From assembly GCA_902631395.1 (NCBI GenBank), contig CACOYM010000005.1:1-64000 (forward strand): 64,000 nt of DNA, in the 5' to 3' direction. The DNA comes from Halieaceae bacterium. GTDB lineage: Bacteria; Pseudomonadota; Gammaproteobacteria; Pseudomonadales; Halieaceae. The position numbers were made by a program, and so were the translations under genes. How positions within the stretch are numbered: position 1 is the first letter of the stretch; every line of letters starts with the position of its first letter. This document shows, piece by piece, positions 37,460-45,919 of this stretch. Below the pieces are notes generated by a model. That model was not told the origin of the DNA. It ran no database searches and saw only the letters and a program-made list of their open reading frames with translations.

Positions 37460-39262
37460 ATGAGCAGCTCCGGTCATCCCTTGCAGTCACTCAGCGCCAT
37501 GCGGGCAGCGGCAGTCCGTGCCTCGGACGCCCACGCGAAAGCAATCAGACTCTCTCGCGTCAGTGCCATCGCCATCATCTTGACGATACTCGCGAATTGC
37601 GCGTCAGCACCGCCAGAACACGACAACACGCTTCCACCGGCCCATTCAGGGGACCCTCTGGTTGTGGCCATGGAGGGGGATGAGCTCGATCTAACGGCGA
37701 TCGAGCGCGTAACAAGAATCGCTCATTCAGAGTCACTTATGCATGCGCGACATGAGCGTAACCGCCTCCTCGCCAGCGGTATTGACTCCTCGACGCTCGC
37801 TGCAATCGACACACGGCTGGCTTGGCTTGGAGGAGACGTACACGGGTCAGCAGCGCTGCTCGACCGGCTAGCACAGGACAACGCAGCCAGCATCGACTTT
37901 GTCCTAAGGGATCAAGAACGGTATTCGGTTGCGGAAGGGAAATGGTTGGAGGCGGCCGAGACATTGCTCACGCGGATCGCGAACTCTCCAGATGGGCGGG
38001 TTGAAAAACAGACTAGCGCACGACTATTTGCCTACCTTCTGAGAACAGATGAAAAGCAACTTCGTAGCCGCATGCGAACCACCGCGGACGCACAATGGCG
38101 CGAATGGCTGGCGATGCACTTAGCCTATCGACAAGGCGGCGCTGAACTGAACCGTTGGCTGAGTTCGGCGAGCCTGAAATCGCTCGCACCGGAAGCACCC
38201 CATCACCTCGATTTCGTCAGTGAGCTCAATACCATTGACCATGTCGCACTGCTACTGCCACTAGAGGGCCCCCTCGCTAATGCTGGCGAGGCGATTTTGT
38301 CGGGCGCAATTGACCAACTCTATAGCATGTTTCCTGATCCCAGTCGGCGCCCCACCCTGACCACAATCGACACCCAGCAATACCCTGACATCACTATGGC
38401 CTATAAGGCCGCTGTTGAGCAGGGAAGCGATATGGTTATTGGACCACTGACCAAAGCCAATGTCGCAGTGCTTGCAGACGCAACCCGGAAACCTGTCCCG
38501 CTGATTGCGCTTAATCACAGTGATAAATTTTCGGCTGACGGCTTGACGCCATGGCTCAGCTTCAGCCTCTCGCCTGAGGATGAGGCGCGCCAAACTTCGG
38601 ACGTGGCATTCGGTCAGGGGTGTCGAAATGCCATTGTCATCGCCATGAATAGTGAGCGAGGCCAGAGGCTACTGAGGTCGCTCAAGGCAAGCTGGCAAAG
38701 CCAGGGTGGTTCGCTTCGCGGCATACTTCTAGTCGATGACGCCAACAACACCAACGACGCCATGGGCAAGCTACTTGGGTCGGGATCTAGCGACAAACGT
38801 ATCAGCGACGTGGAGAGGGCCTTTGATCTGCCAGTCGATTCCCGCGGCAGAGGGCGCACCGACTTTGAATGTATCTTCATGTTGGCGCCTGACCCCGCTA
38901 CTGCACGCACTTGGCGCCCACTGCTGGTTTTTCATATGACTGGCGACATCCCTGTCTATGCCACCTCTGCAATCAACGACGGACTAACCGATACGCGCAA
39001 TCGAGATTTAAATGGTGTGCGGTTCGTAGAGGCACCCGCCATGTTGCCTCCTCAAAAAGGTGATCGGCTCGGTCGTCTCAAGGCGCTGGGTGGCGACGCA
39101 CTGCTGCTGGCTCAGCATTGGCAGCAACTGCATAAAACGGAGCAGTGGGTCATTCGGGGTCAGACCGGCGTCCTTCGGCGACGTAGGGACGGTTCTATCG
39201 AACGAGCCCTAGAGTTGGGCACTTTTGATGGCGCAGAAGTTAAAAGGTGGCCATTACAATAG
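37460..39262 (+). CDS. lpoA: Penicillin-binding protein activator LpoA (LppC family)
   Basis: About 600 residues. Outer-membrane lipoprotein that stimulates PBP1a. N-terminal hydrophobic signal ending in ILANC, an acceptable though not classic lipobox; then a TPR-like helical part and a periplasmic-binding-like C-terminal domain (about 270 on) with HVALLLPLEGPLANAGEAIL, VIGPLTKANVAVLAD and LIALNHSD. Start alternatives are ATG 37397 (overlaps rsmI), 37460 and 37499; the signal peptide is most conventional from 37499. Followed by the yraN relic, diaA-like gene and dolP in the conserved order. Confidence 0.88.
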   Translation: MSSSGHPLQSLSAMRAAAVRASDAHAKAIRLSRVSAIAIILTILANCASAPPEHDNTLPPAHSGDPLVVAMEGDELDLTAIERVTRIAHSESLMHARHERNRLLASGIDSSTLAAIDTRLAWLGGDVHGSAALLDRLAQDNAASIDFVLRDQERYSVAEGKWLEAAETLLTRIANSPDGRVEKQTSARLFAYLLRTDEKQLRSRMRTTADAQWREWLAMHLAYRQGGAELNRWLSSASLKSLAPEAPHHLDFVSELNTIDHVALLLPLEGPLANAGEAILSGAIDQLYSMFPDPSRRPTLTTIDTQQYPDITMAYKAAVEQGSDMVIGPLTKANVAVLADATRKPVPLIALNHSDKFSADGLTPWLSFSLSPEDEARQTSDVAFGQGCRNAIVIAMNSERGQRLLRSLKASWQSQGGSLRGILLVDDANNTNDAMGKLLGSGSSDKRISDVERAFDLPVDSRGRGRTDFECIFMLAPDPATARTWRPLLVFHMTGDIPVYATSAINDGLTDTRNRDLNGVRFVEAPAMLPPQKGDRLGRLKALGGDALLLAQHWQQLHKTEQWVIRGQTGVLRRRRDGSIERALELGTFDGAEVKRWPLQ

Positions 39263-39276
39263 AAGTCGACAAGATC

Positions 39277-39654
39277 ATGGGAAGATCTTTTGCAGGCTAT
39301 GGGCCGACATTGGGAAAGCTTCACAAGCCTGCGTGCCGGCAGGAGCTATAACCAATTGCGCATAACTTCTGGACGCGACATCGCAAAATTGACCCTTTCA
39401 TTTTAGGCTAGGATCAGATCGCCTTGGTCAGAGTCCATTATTAAAACGCCTCTCATTTCGGAAACGCAAGCCTCAGCATCACCGCCCTATAAAGACATCG
39501 AGTTAGCCGCTACGCGCAGCACTTCTCACAAATCCATCCAGATTGGAAAAGGTACCCTTGCCGGCTTGACGTTATCGCTTATGATGCCAAGCGCAACGTG
39601 CGCAAGCCCCGATAGCTTCGTGCGGCCCATGACACGAAAATAAGTTTAAGCTAA
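39277..39654 (+). pseudogene. yraN: yraN (UPF0102 endonuclease-like) pseudogene, five in-frame stops
   Basis: One continuous 126-codon frame from ATG 39277 to TAA 39652-39654 reads as a YraN-family protein but is broken at 39349 (TAA), 39409 (TAG), 39442 (TAA), 39490 (TAA) and 39613 (TAG). Recognisable segments in order are PIAHNFWTRHRKID (family RNxRxxxGEID), DQIALVRVHY (family LVFVEVRYR), HFGNASLSIT, RHRVSRYAQHFSQIHPDW, RYPCRLDVIAYDA and a final LRAAHD. The GE of the GEID active-site motif is replaced by RK. No frameshift is needed, and its place between lpoA and diaA is exactly where yraN belongs. The decay therefore looks like point substitutions only. Confidence 0.88.
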
Positions 39655-39666
39655 TTCGAGTAAAGC

Positions 39667-40218
39667 GTGAATTTTTATCCACTCATCTCAGAATTTTTTC
39701 AGCGGCATCTCAACGCTACAAGCATGATGGTCGACGACATAGCTGAAGCACTGGGTGATGCTGCCTTAGTATCGAGCAAAGCGATATTGAACGAACGCAA
39801 GCTGTTAAGTGTAGGACTCGGGGCGGATTGCGCCAGCGCTACGGCATTCGCTGGGCTGTTGCATCGCGGGATTTTGCGAGAACGACCTGGGCTGCCTGTG
39901 GTCGAATTGAGTGAGCACCATATCGAATCCGTAGAAGCTGGCGTCAGCTGGGTCAGCCAGCAAATTCAGGCCCTTGGTCAACCTGGAGACGTCGCCATTG
40001 TGTTTGGCGCTAACCTTAGTGAGCAAGATTCGCAGCGAATCGGTCACGCTGCAGGTCAACGCCAAGTGAAGGTAATTTGGCTGGGCCGTCGTGGACCGGG
40101 TATCAGCATAGACGCGGCCGAAGAGCAGTTGGAAACCCGCGTCACACTGAATGCAACGCTGGCAGTTTGCTTGGCGAGACTCATTGATATTTCCACCTTT
40201 GGTCCAATGGAGGATTAA
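39667..40218 (+). CDS. diaA: DiaA/GmhA-like SIS-domain protein
   Basis: 183 residues, one SIS domain. In E. coli DiaA binds DnaA and stimulates initiation. Here the N-terminal helix, ERKLLSVGLGADCASATAFAGLL in place of the phosphosugar loop, RERPGLPVVEL and the C-terminal LARLIDISTFGPMED align with DiaA. The Ser/Thr-rich phosphosugar pocket is poorly kept, so an isomerase role is unlikely. Start GTG 39667; it is 12 bp after the yraN relic and 3 bp before dolP. Confidence 0.8.
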   Translation: MNFYPLISEFFQRHLNATSMMVDDIAEALGDAALVSSKAILNERKLLSVGLGADCASATAFAGLLHRGILRERPGLPVVELSEHHIESVEAGVSWVSQQIQALGQPGDVAIVFGANLSEQDSQRIGHAAGQRQVKVIWLGRRGPGISIDAAEEQLETRVTLNATLAVCLARLIDISTFGPMED

Positions 40219-40221
40219 TTC

Positions 40222-40809
40222 ATGGCCGATTTTCGATACACGCTTATTCCCTCACTTCTTGTTCTGGCTCTCAGCGGGTGCGGATCGATAATGTCTAGCG
40301 CGGGCGCAGGCCCAATAGAGGAAGACCCCGGGGAACGCACTCTAGGGCAGCAAATGACAGACGAAAGTATCGAAACGAAGGCCATAGTGAATATCACCGC
40401 TGCATCGGAGGCCTACGGCGACGCCCACTTAAGCGTCGTGTCATATAATGGCTTCGTTTTGTTGGCGGGTCAGGTTTCGTCAGATGAGTTGAAGTCTCTT
40501 GCCGCCGATGTGGTAAGGAAGATCGAGGACGTTCGCCGAATTTATAATGAGCTCGAAATCGGCGAGGCCACGGGAGCTGGAACGCGGACCAACGACGCAT
40601 GGATTACCACGCGAGTGAAGGCCAAATTGCTGGCCAGCTCTGACACCCCAGGGACCCGAGTAAAGGTCGTCACGGAAAACAGCGTGGTCTACCTTATGGG
40701 CTTGCTAACCGAAGCTGAAGCAGAGCGGGTTGCGCTGGAAGCGGCCGAGGTAAGCGGCACAGAGCGTGTGGTACAACTGTTTGAGTTGATTCCCACTCCG
40801 GCTATTTAA
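40222..40809 (+). CDS. dolP: Outer-membrane lipoprotein DolP (YraP), two BON domains
   Basis: 195 residues. Lipoprotein signal ending LALSGC (Cys20), then two BON domains (about 48-115 and 123-190), each with the hydrophobic-Gly-hydrophobic core (VLLAGQVSS and VYLMGLLTE). DolP binds anionic phospholipids and supports outer-membrane integrity and BAM activity. It is the last gene of the lpoA-diaA-dolP run and overlaps the 3' end of sspB tail to tail by 8 bp. Confidence 0.93.
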   Translation: MADFRYTLIPSLLVLALSGCGSIMSSAGAGPIEEDPGERTLGQQMTDESIETKAIVNITAASEAYGDAHLSVVSYNGFVLLAGQVSSDELKSLAADVVRKIEDVRRIYNELEIGEATGAGTRTNDAWITTRVKAKLLASSDTPGTRVKVVTENSVVYLMGLLTEAEAERVALEAAEVSGTERVVQLFELIPTPAI

Positions 40810-41176
40810 CGACCTTCAGACTCGGCCGAGCTCTATCAGGTGGTGGGTCTGGGGGGGTATCCGGATCCTCGGTAGTGTCGAATACCATCCCCTGTCCATT
40901 TTCTCTCGCGTAGATACCTAGAATAGCTTTTATCGGGACCGTAATGTCGGTGGCAACGCCGCCAAAGCGACCATTGAAAGCGACGTGCTCGTTACCCATA
41001 TCAAGCCCAACGACTGCATTAGGCGAGATATTCAACACAATTTGGCCATCGCTCACATAGGCCTGAGGGACCTCAACGCCATCAGTCTCAACATCTACCA
41101 GCAGATGCGGAGTGCAGTCGTTATCGACAATCCACTGGTATATCGCGCGGATAATGTAAGGACGGCTGGAGTTCAA
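40802..41176 (-). CDS. sspB: ClpXP specificity-enhancing factor SspB
   Basis: 124 residues. Delivers ssrA-tagged proteins to ClpXP. N-terminal SSRPYIIRAIYQWIVDNDCTPH and FNGRFGGV form the tag-binding domain; a Pro/Asp-rich linker leads to the C-terminal ClpX-binding tail RPSLKVVK. The start codon seems to be TTG 41176 with only a weak ribosome site. It lies 14 bp after sspA, the usual pair. Confidence 0.93.
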   Translation of the reverse strand: MNSSRPYIIRAIYQWIVDNDCTPHLLVDVETDGVEVPQAYVSDGQIVLNISPNAVVGLDMGNEHVAFNGRFGGVATDITVPIKAILGIYARENGQGMVFDTTEDPDTPPDPPPDRARPSLKVVK

Positions 41177-41190
41177 CGGGGGGAGCAGCC

Positions 41191-41838
41191 CTAGGGGCGC
41201 ATCTCCCGCTCCTGCACCGAGAGACTCTCTTGGAAAGCCTCGCGGTTGAATAGTCGATCCATGTAATCGAGTAGTGGCTTAGACTGCTTACTGAGCCGCA
41301 TATCCACACCCAACGAAGGTAGCCTCCACAGAATAGGCGCCACACAGCAGTCAACCAATGAAAATTCCTCACTCATGAAGAATGGCTTCTCAGCGAATAT
41401 CGGCGCTACCGCAACGAGGCTCTCTTTAAGCTCTTTGCTAGATTTCTTTACCACGTTATCACTGCGAGATGACTGGATTGCATCGACCAACGCCGCCCAG
41501 TCGCGTTCTATGCGGTATACAAACAGGCGGCTCTCTGCGCGCGCGACGGGATAAACCGGCAACAGTGGCGGGTGAGGGAAGCGCTCGTCGAGATATTCCA
41601 TCATCACCTTGGACTCGTATAGAACGAGCTCGCGATCCACAAGAGTAGGCATCGTGTTGTAGGGATTCAGGTCGCCAAGTTCGGCAGGAATCGCACCAGA
41701 CTCGGACTCTACTAGCTCAACGGTCACGCCCTTTTCAGCCAAAACTAAACGTACCCGATGGCTGTAGTGGCTTGTATTATCGGAGAACAGGGTCATTGAG
41801 GATCGCTTAGACACGATCCCGGAGGCATCATCTGACAT
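41191..41838 (-). CDS. sspA: Stringent starvation protein A
   Basis: 215 residues. GST-fold protein that binds RNA polymerase and reprogrammes transcription under starvation and acid stress. Thioredoxin-like N-terminal domain MTLFSDNTSHYSHRVRLVLAEKG, then PTLVDRELVLYESKVMMEYLDERFPHPPLLPVYPVARAESRL, the surface region strongly conserved in SspA, and an all-helical C-terminal domain. It follows the petBC gene and precedes sspB on the same strand. Confidence 0.95.
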   Translation of the reverse strand: MSDDASGIVSKRSSMTLFSDNTSHYSHRVRLVLAEKGVTVELVESESGAIPAELGDLNPYNTMPTLVDRELVLYESKVMMEYLDERFPHPPLLPVYPVARAESRLFVYRIERDWAALVDAIQSSRSDNVVKKSSKELKESLVAVAPIFAEKPFFMSEEFSLVDCCVAPILWRLPSLGVDMRLSKQSKPLLDYMDRLFNREAFQESLSVQEREMRP

Positions 41839-41917
41839 AGGTTTTCAACTAAAGAATAGGCGGAGAATTATACCACTCAATTGGGCGCAGGGGCTGCCCA
41901 CAACGGGTGACGTTTAC

Positions 41918-43921
41918 TCAGTGAACGTCTTTCCAATACTCTCGGTTGAGTAACCAAGCGAAGATGAAGAAAATCACCAGAAAGAGCAAAACATAGGTAC
42001 CGATGCGTTGGCGATCCGCCTTAAAAGGCTCAGCGGTGTATGCGAGGAAATTGACCAAATCATAAATAGCGCCATCGTATTGGTCTGCCGACATCGCACC
42101 GGTAGACGCCATGCTCATATTTACGCACTGATCCGCCTTCGCAGCAGCAACGCCAGATTCATCAGCGCAAGCCGCCAGTCCTTGTAACTCCATTAGCACG
42201 TGCGGCATGCCCACGTTGGGATAAACCCGGTTATTAACCCCATAAGGCCGGAGTTCGTCCTCATAAAACGCACGTAGGTAGGTATAAAGCCAATCTGGCT
42301 GCCGAGATCGTGCGACCAGTGTTAAATCAGGCGGTGTGGCGCCGAACCACACCTTCGCCTCAGCTTTGTCCATGCTATTCGACATAAGCGAGCCAAGCTT
42401 AATCTCAGGATCAAACACCAGATTGGCTTTGTAGAGGTCTTCTGGGATTCCGAGATCTCTTGCCACGCGATTGTGACGCGAATACTGCAACGAATGACAG
42501 CCCATGCAATAGTTGGCATAAAGCGCAGCGCCGCGCTGCAGTGAGGGCTGGTCCGTAGGGTCCGCTTCGAATGAATCGCAGGGGATTGTGCCGCAATCAA
42601 AAGCTGATTCCGCACCGACTACCTTTAGTGGAAGAAACGATAGCGCGCCCACGAGACCCAAGGTGGCAAGACTTTTCCAGAGGGGCATCCCTCCGTCCAT
42701 CGTAACGCGCTCGGGCTCTGCCTTTCCGCGGTCCATCGTCGACCACCAGGGCATAGCGAGGAAGAACACAAAATAAAAGATTGTGCAGATCTGCGCGAGC
42801 ACCGTTCGCTCGGGAGTAGGCGACTTCACGCCCAATACACCCAGTATGATAAAGGACGCCACAAACAGCAGTAGCATTACCCGATTCAACATACCGCGGT
42901 AGCGCCAGGAGCGAACGGGGTTGCGATCTAACCACGGCAGTGCAAATGGAATTACCACCGAAATGGCAAAAAACACAAAGCCCCAGAACTTGTCAGGGAC
43001 CGCGCGCAGCACTGAATAAAACGGAGTGAAGTACCATACCGGCGCGATGTGCTCAGGTGTCTTAAGACCATTAGCCTCCTCGAAATTCGCATACTCGAGG
43101 AAGAATCCGCCCATCTCGGGGGCGAAGAACAGAATCGCACAGAAGAAAAAAAGGAAAACGGCAATGCCCTGCACGTCGTGCACCGAGTAGTAAGGATGGA
43201 ACTTAATACCGTCTAGCGGCACGCCATCAGGTCCTTTGTTTTTCTTGATCTCAATGCCGTCGGGGTTATTAGACCCGACCTCATGCAGCGCCAGAATATG
43301 CAACACCACGAGTGCTAACAGGACAATTGGCAACGCCACAACATGTAGGGCAAAAAACCGATTCAGAGTGATGCCGGAGATTAAGTAATCACCGCGTATC
43401 CACGTCACGATATCTTCACCCACGACTGGTATAGCTCCGAACAACGAGATGATAACTTGAGCACCCCAATAAGACATTTGCCCCCAAGGCAAGACGTAAC
43501 CCACAAAAGCCTCTGCCATCAGCACTACAAAGATGAGCATCCCGAAGACCCAGATAAGTTCTCTCGGTTTCTTGTAGGACCCGTACATCAACGCTCGGTA
43601 CATATGAAGGTATACGACGATAAAGAATGCGGATGCACCCGTAGAGTGCATGTATCGCAACATCCAGCCGTAATCTACGTCTCGCATAATATATTCGACG
43701 GAGGCAAATGCTTCCTCCGCGGAGGGCGTATAGTTCATCGTAAGCCAGATGCCAGTAAGCAACTGATTCACTAGCACCAGCAGAGAAAACACCCCAAAAA
43801 AGTACCAGAGATTGAAGTTTTTGGGCGCGTAATACTCGCCCATGTGTGTATTCCAGGTCCGTGTCAGCGGCAGCCGGTCATCAACCCAAGACATCAAGCT
43901 TGTCAGCGCTTTTTCCATCAA
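41918..43921 (-). CDS. petBC: Fused cytochrome b - cytochrome c1 of the bc1 complex
   Basis: 667 residues; one frame encodes both subunits. Residues 1-400 are cytochrome b, with haem ligands His92/His106 and His193/His208, NRFFALH and HEVGSNNPDG, and a Qo motif PVWY at 294-297 where most bc1 proteins have PEWY. Residues 413-440 form a hydrophobic stretch ending VVGAES, like a cytochrome c signal peptide with a cleavage site. Residues 445-667 are cytochrome c1 with haem motif C472-M-G-C-H476, a Met in VGMPHVLM and a C-terminal membrane anchor. In Bradyrhizobium a similar fbcH product is cleaved into b and c1; the same is likely here. It overlaps the Rieske gene by 4 bp. Confidence 0.95.
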   Translation of the reverse strand: MMEKALTSLMSWVDDRLPLTRTWNTHMGEYYAPKNFNLWYFFGVFSLLVLVNQLLTGIWLTMNYTPSAEEAFASVEYIMRDVDYGWMLRYMHSTGASAFFIVVYLHMYRALMYGSYKKPRELIWVFGMLIFVVLMAEAFVGYVLPWGQMSYWGAQVIISLFGAIPVVGEDIVTWIRGDYLISGITLNRFFALHVVALPIVLLALVVLHILALHEVGSNNPDGIEIKKNKGPDGVPLDGIKFHPYYSVHDVQGIAVFLFFFCAILFFAPEMGGFFLEYANFEEANGLKTPEHIAPVWYFTPFYSVLRAVPDKFWGFVFFAISVVIPFALPWLDRNPVRSWRYRGMLNRVMLLLFVASFIILGVLGVKSPTPERTVLAQICTIFYFVFFLAMPWWSTMDRGKAEPERVTMDGGMPLWKSLATLGLVGALSFLPLKVVGAESAFDCGTIPCDSFEADPTDQPSLQRGAALYANYCMGCHSLQYSRHNRVARDLGIPEDLYKANLVFDPEIKLGSLMSNSMDKAEAKVWFGATPPDLTLVARSRQPDWLYTYLRAFYEDELRPYGVNNRVYPNVGMPHVLMELQGLAACADESGVAAAKADQCVNMSMASTGAMSADQYDGAIYDLVNFLAYTAEPFKADRQRIGTYVLLFLVIFFIFAWLLNREYWKDVH

Positions 43922-44559
43922 ACTGCCTCCGCATCAACGCCAATCACGAGGACGTTGTCACTCTCGAACGTGTAAGGGGGAACCTCAAGGTTTGCTGATG
44001 CGGGCACGCCTTTGTAGACACGCCCCGCCAAATCGAATTTTGACCCATGGCAAGGACAAAAAAAACCGCCCAGCCACTCGTCACCACCCAAATCAGCCGC
44101 GCCGACCTCAGGCCTGAACTTCGGTGCACAGCCCAGGTGCGTACATAACCCAACAATCACTAGAAACTCGTCGTTAATAGCTCGACTCTCGCCACCAATG
44201 TAGTCGGGCTGAGCCGAACCCGCAGACAGGGGGTCCTTAAGATCATCGTTGAGGCTTGCCAGGTCAGAAATTTGCTCTTCGGTGCGACGGAGCACATACA
44301 CTGGTTTGCCCCGCCACTCAATCACTACCATCTGCCCCGCCTCAAGCTTACTTATATCAGCCCGAACCGGCGCCCCAGCAGCTTTCGCTTTTTCGGAGGG
44401 ATTCCAAGAACCCAGAAAAGGCACTGCTATCCCCGCCACGCCGCCAACGCCTACCACGGATGTCGCAGCTGTCAGAAACCGTCTGCGCGCCTGACCATCC
44501 ACAGCTGTTGTCTCATGGGCCACAGCAGTTGATTCATGGGCCACAATTGCATCGCTCAT
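43918..44559 (-). CDS. petA: Rieske iron-sulfur subunit of the bc1 complex
   Basis: 213 residues. Carries electrons from ubiquinol to cytochrome c1. A Tat-type signal anchor (ARRRFLTAATSVVG, then a hydrophobic helix) and the two 2Fe-2S boxes CTHLGCAP and CPCHGSKFD are complete. An Ala/Thr-rich N-terminal tail (VAHESTAVAHETTAV) looks like a short internal duplication. ATG 44559 was chosen because upstream in-frame codons run into a Cys/Trp-rich stretch with no homology. It is the first gene of the petA-petBC-sspA-sspB run. Confidence 0.95.
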   Translation of the reverse strand: MSDAIVAHESTAVAHETTAVDGQARRRFLTAATSVVGVGGVAGIAVPFLGSWNPSEKAKAAGAPVRADISKLEAGQMVVIEWRGKPVYVLRRTEEQISDLASLNDDLKDPLSAGSAQPDYIGGESRAINDEFLVIVGLCTHLGCAPKFRPEVGAADLGGDEWLGGFFCPCHGSKFDLAGRVYKGVPASANLEVPPYTFESDNVLVIGVDAEAV

Positions 44560-45471
44560 CGATCCCACTCTCCCGATAGTAAACCACCAACCGAACCAAA
44601 TAATTTTGTGCCAAAGGGCAAAAAAGAGATGGCTTGGACGTGTCGCACAAGACAGACAAAGCGCGCGAAGTTTAATGGTCGCGCAGGCCGCCAGCAAGTC
44701 GAAGGACCATTCGACCCCTTCCAGAGGCAGCCCACCGCGAAACCAACTGATTGCAACATGATTATTAGCGAGCGCATCTAATTTTAGGCAACGTTACCGT
44801 TTACGAGCAACGCACCCACTAAGATCATGAGACGGCCTAAAATAAAATTGTGGGAAGGCGCATCCATCCTTGCTATGCGGAACCGTTCACGAGCAACATC
44901 CTCGGCTACGATCGGGAGAAAACCTAGAATAGAGCGCCAATCGAGTGACTCATCAAAACCGAGGTAGCCACAGATCGTGACTAAAATACAGTCAGCACAG
45001 ACCAAGTCGCGGATACCGCGGCGATCGACATGGTGTTGAGGGTAAACGCCAGAAAATAAAAGGATGATACGTTCCGAACCGTGAGGCCGGTAATATGGAG
45101 CCGGCGCATAAAGTGCTGGCTGTCGGGCAAAAGCATTCTGTCGCTTTTTGCCTAACTCGCCGCTGCCAGAGAAAATACCAAGGCAGGGTTTTCGCGAAGC
45201 CGAGCAAAAGTCGAAGGGTGCGATTATGTCTAAATCATAATTTTACAACGGTATTTAGGTGCGCTTGCAGGGCCTAGGCAATCCGGCGCCGGTTCTGGTG
45301 CAACTGCGCAACGCGCTTCAGCTTGAGCCTAGCGGGGGTCTGCGACGTAAAGATCACCGTGGTATGCGTGAATGCTGCTGTATGAAGAACATGGCATGTC
45401 GAGTACTGATGCCTCGAGGAACGGTGCCGCCGCGGACAATGCACATCGCTACAACGGGTGCCGCAGTCACG
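44560..45471. other. Gene-poor 0.9-kb insert between rpsI and petA
   Basis: In related gammaproteobacteria rpsI and petA are normally close together; here about 0.95 kb separates them. I see no family I can name. The longest meaningful open frame is on the minus strand, 45242 to the stop at 44784 (152 codons). It has hydrophobic segments such as LVCADCILVTICGYLGF and FILGRLMILVGALLVNG but no ATG or GTG start in its first two thirds. A plus-strand frame (45259-45510) is Cys/Arg-rich and runs through the rpsI terminator, so it is unlikely to be real. The petA promoter must lie at the 44560-44780 end but no convincing hexamers stand out. Confidence 0.5.
44784..45242 (-). pseudogene. Start-less 152-codon open frame, possible membrane-protein remnant
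   Basis: The frame lies between stops at 45243-45245 and 44784-44786. Its second half has even codon choice and two or three hydrophobic segments separated by a charged stretch (EDVARERFRIARMDAPSHN), which looks like a small membrane protein. The only plausible initiation codon is a TTG at 45005, giving 73 residues. I do not recognise the family. It could be a decayed gene, a gene with a non-standard start, or chance. Confidence 0.3.
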
Positions 45472-45496
45472 AAAAGAAAAGCCCGCATCTGCGGGC
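45472..45496 (-). terminator. Rho-independent terminator of rplM-rpsI
   Basis: On the minus strand a perfect hairpin GCCCGCAGATGCGGGC (45481-45496) is followed by TTTTCTTTT (45472-45480), 20 bp after the rpsI stop codon. This is the clearest intrinsic terminator in the window and separates the ribosomal operon from the bc1 genes. Confidence 0.88.
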
Positions 45497-45516
45497 CCTT
45501 ACCTCCATAAAGCCGC

Positions 45517-45909
45517 TCAGCGCTTCGAGAACTGGGGTCGACGTCGAGCTTTACGCAGGCCTACTTTCTTGCGCTCAACTTCTCTCGCGTCACGGGTAAC
45601 ATAGCCCGCTGCGCGCAGAGTACCGCGCAGGCTCTCGTCGTAATCAAGCAGCGCCCGTGTCAATCCATGCCGGATTGCTCCCGCCTGACCGAAGCTGCCA
45701 CCGCCAGTGACGGTGACAGTCGCGTCAAAGTTCGCCCCGTTTTCCGTCAGCGCGAGTGGTTGCCGCACAATCATTCGTGCAACCTCCCGGCCGAAGTACT
45801 CGTCGATAGGACGTCCATTGATCATGATGTTGCCGCTGCCGTTTCGGAGAAACACGCGCGCTGTCGAAGTCTTGCGCCGCCCGGTTCCGTAGTATTGTGC
45901 AGTTGCCAT
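45517..45909 (-). CDS. rpsI: 30S ribosomal protein S9
   Basis: 130 residues. Small-subunit protein whose C-terminal tail reaches the P-site tRNA. N-terminal [16 protein letters not shown], central [19 protein letters not shown] and the basic C-terminal [17 protein letters not shown] are all typical, ending in the invariant Lys-Arg. Ten bases after rplM; terminator follows. Confidence 0.98.
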   Translation of the reverse strand: MATAQYYGTGRRKTSTARVFLRNGSGNIMINGRPIDEYFGREVARMIVRQPLALTENGANFDATVTVTGGGSFGQAGAIRHGLTRALLDYDESLRGTLRAAGYVTRDAREVERKKVGLRKARRRPQFSKR

Positions 45910-45919
45910 TGGGGCCTCC

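Noticed and set aside
39675-39683. DnaA-box-like TTATCCACT at the start of the diaA-like gene
   Set aside because: It is a single near-match within coding sequence (Phe-Tyr-Pro-Leu), with no cluster of boxes or origin features around it.
45259-45510. Plus-strand open frame of 83 codons antisense to the rpsI terminator
   Set aside because: It is Cys/Arg-rich, runs through the rpsI terminator hairpin and has no ribosome site or recognisable family.
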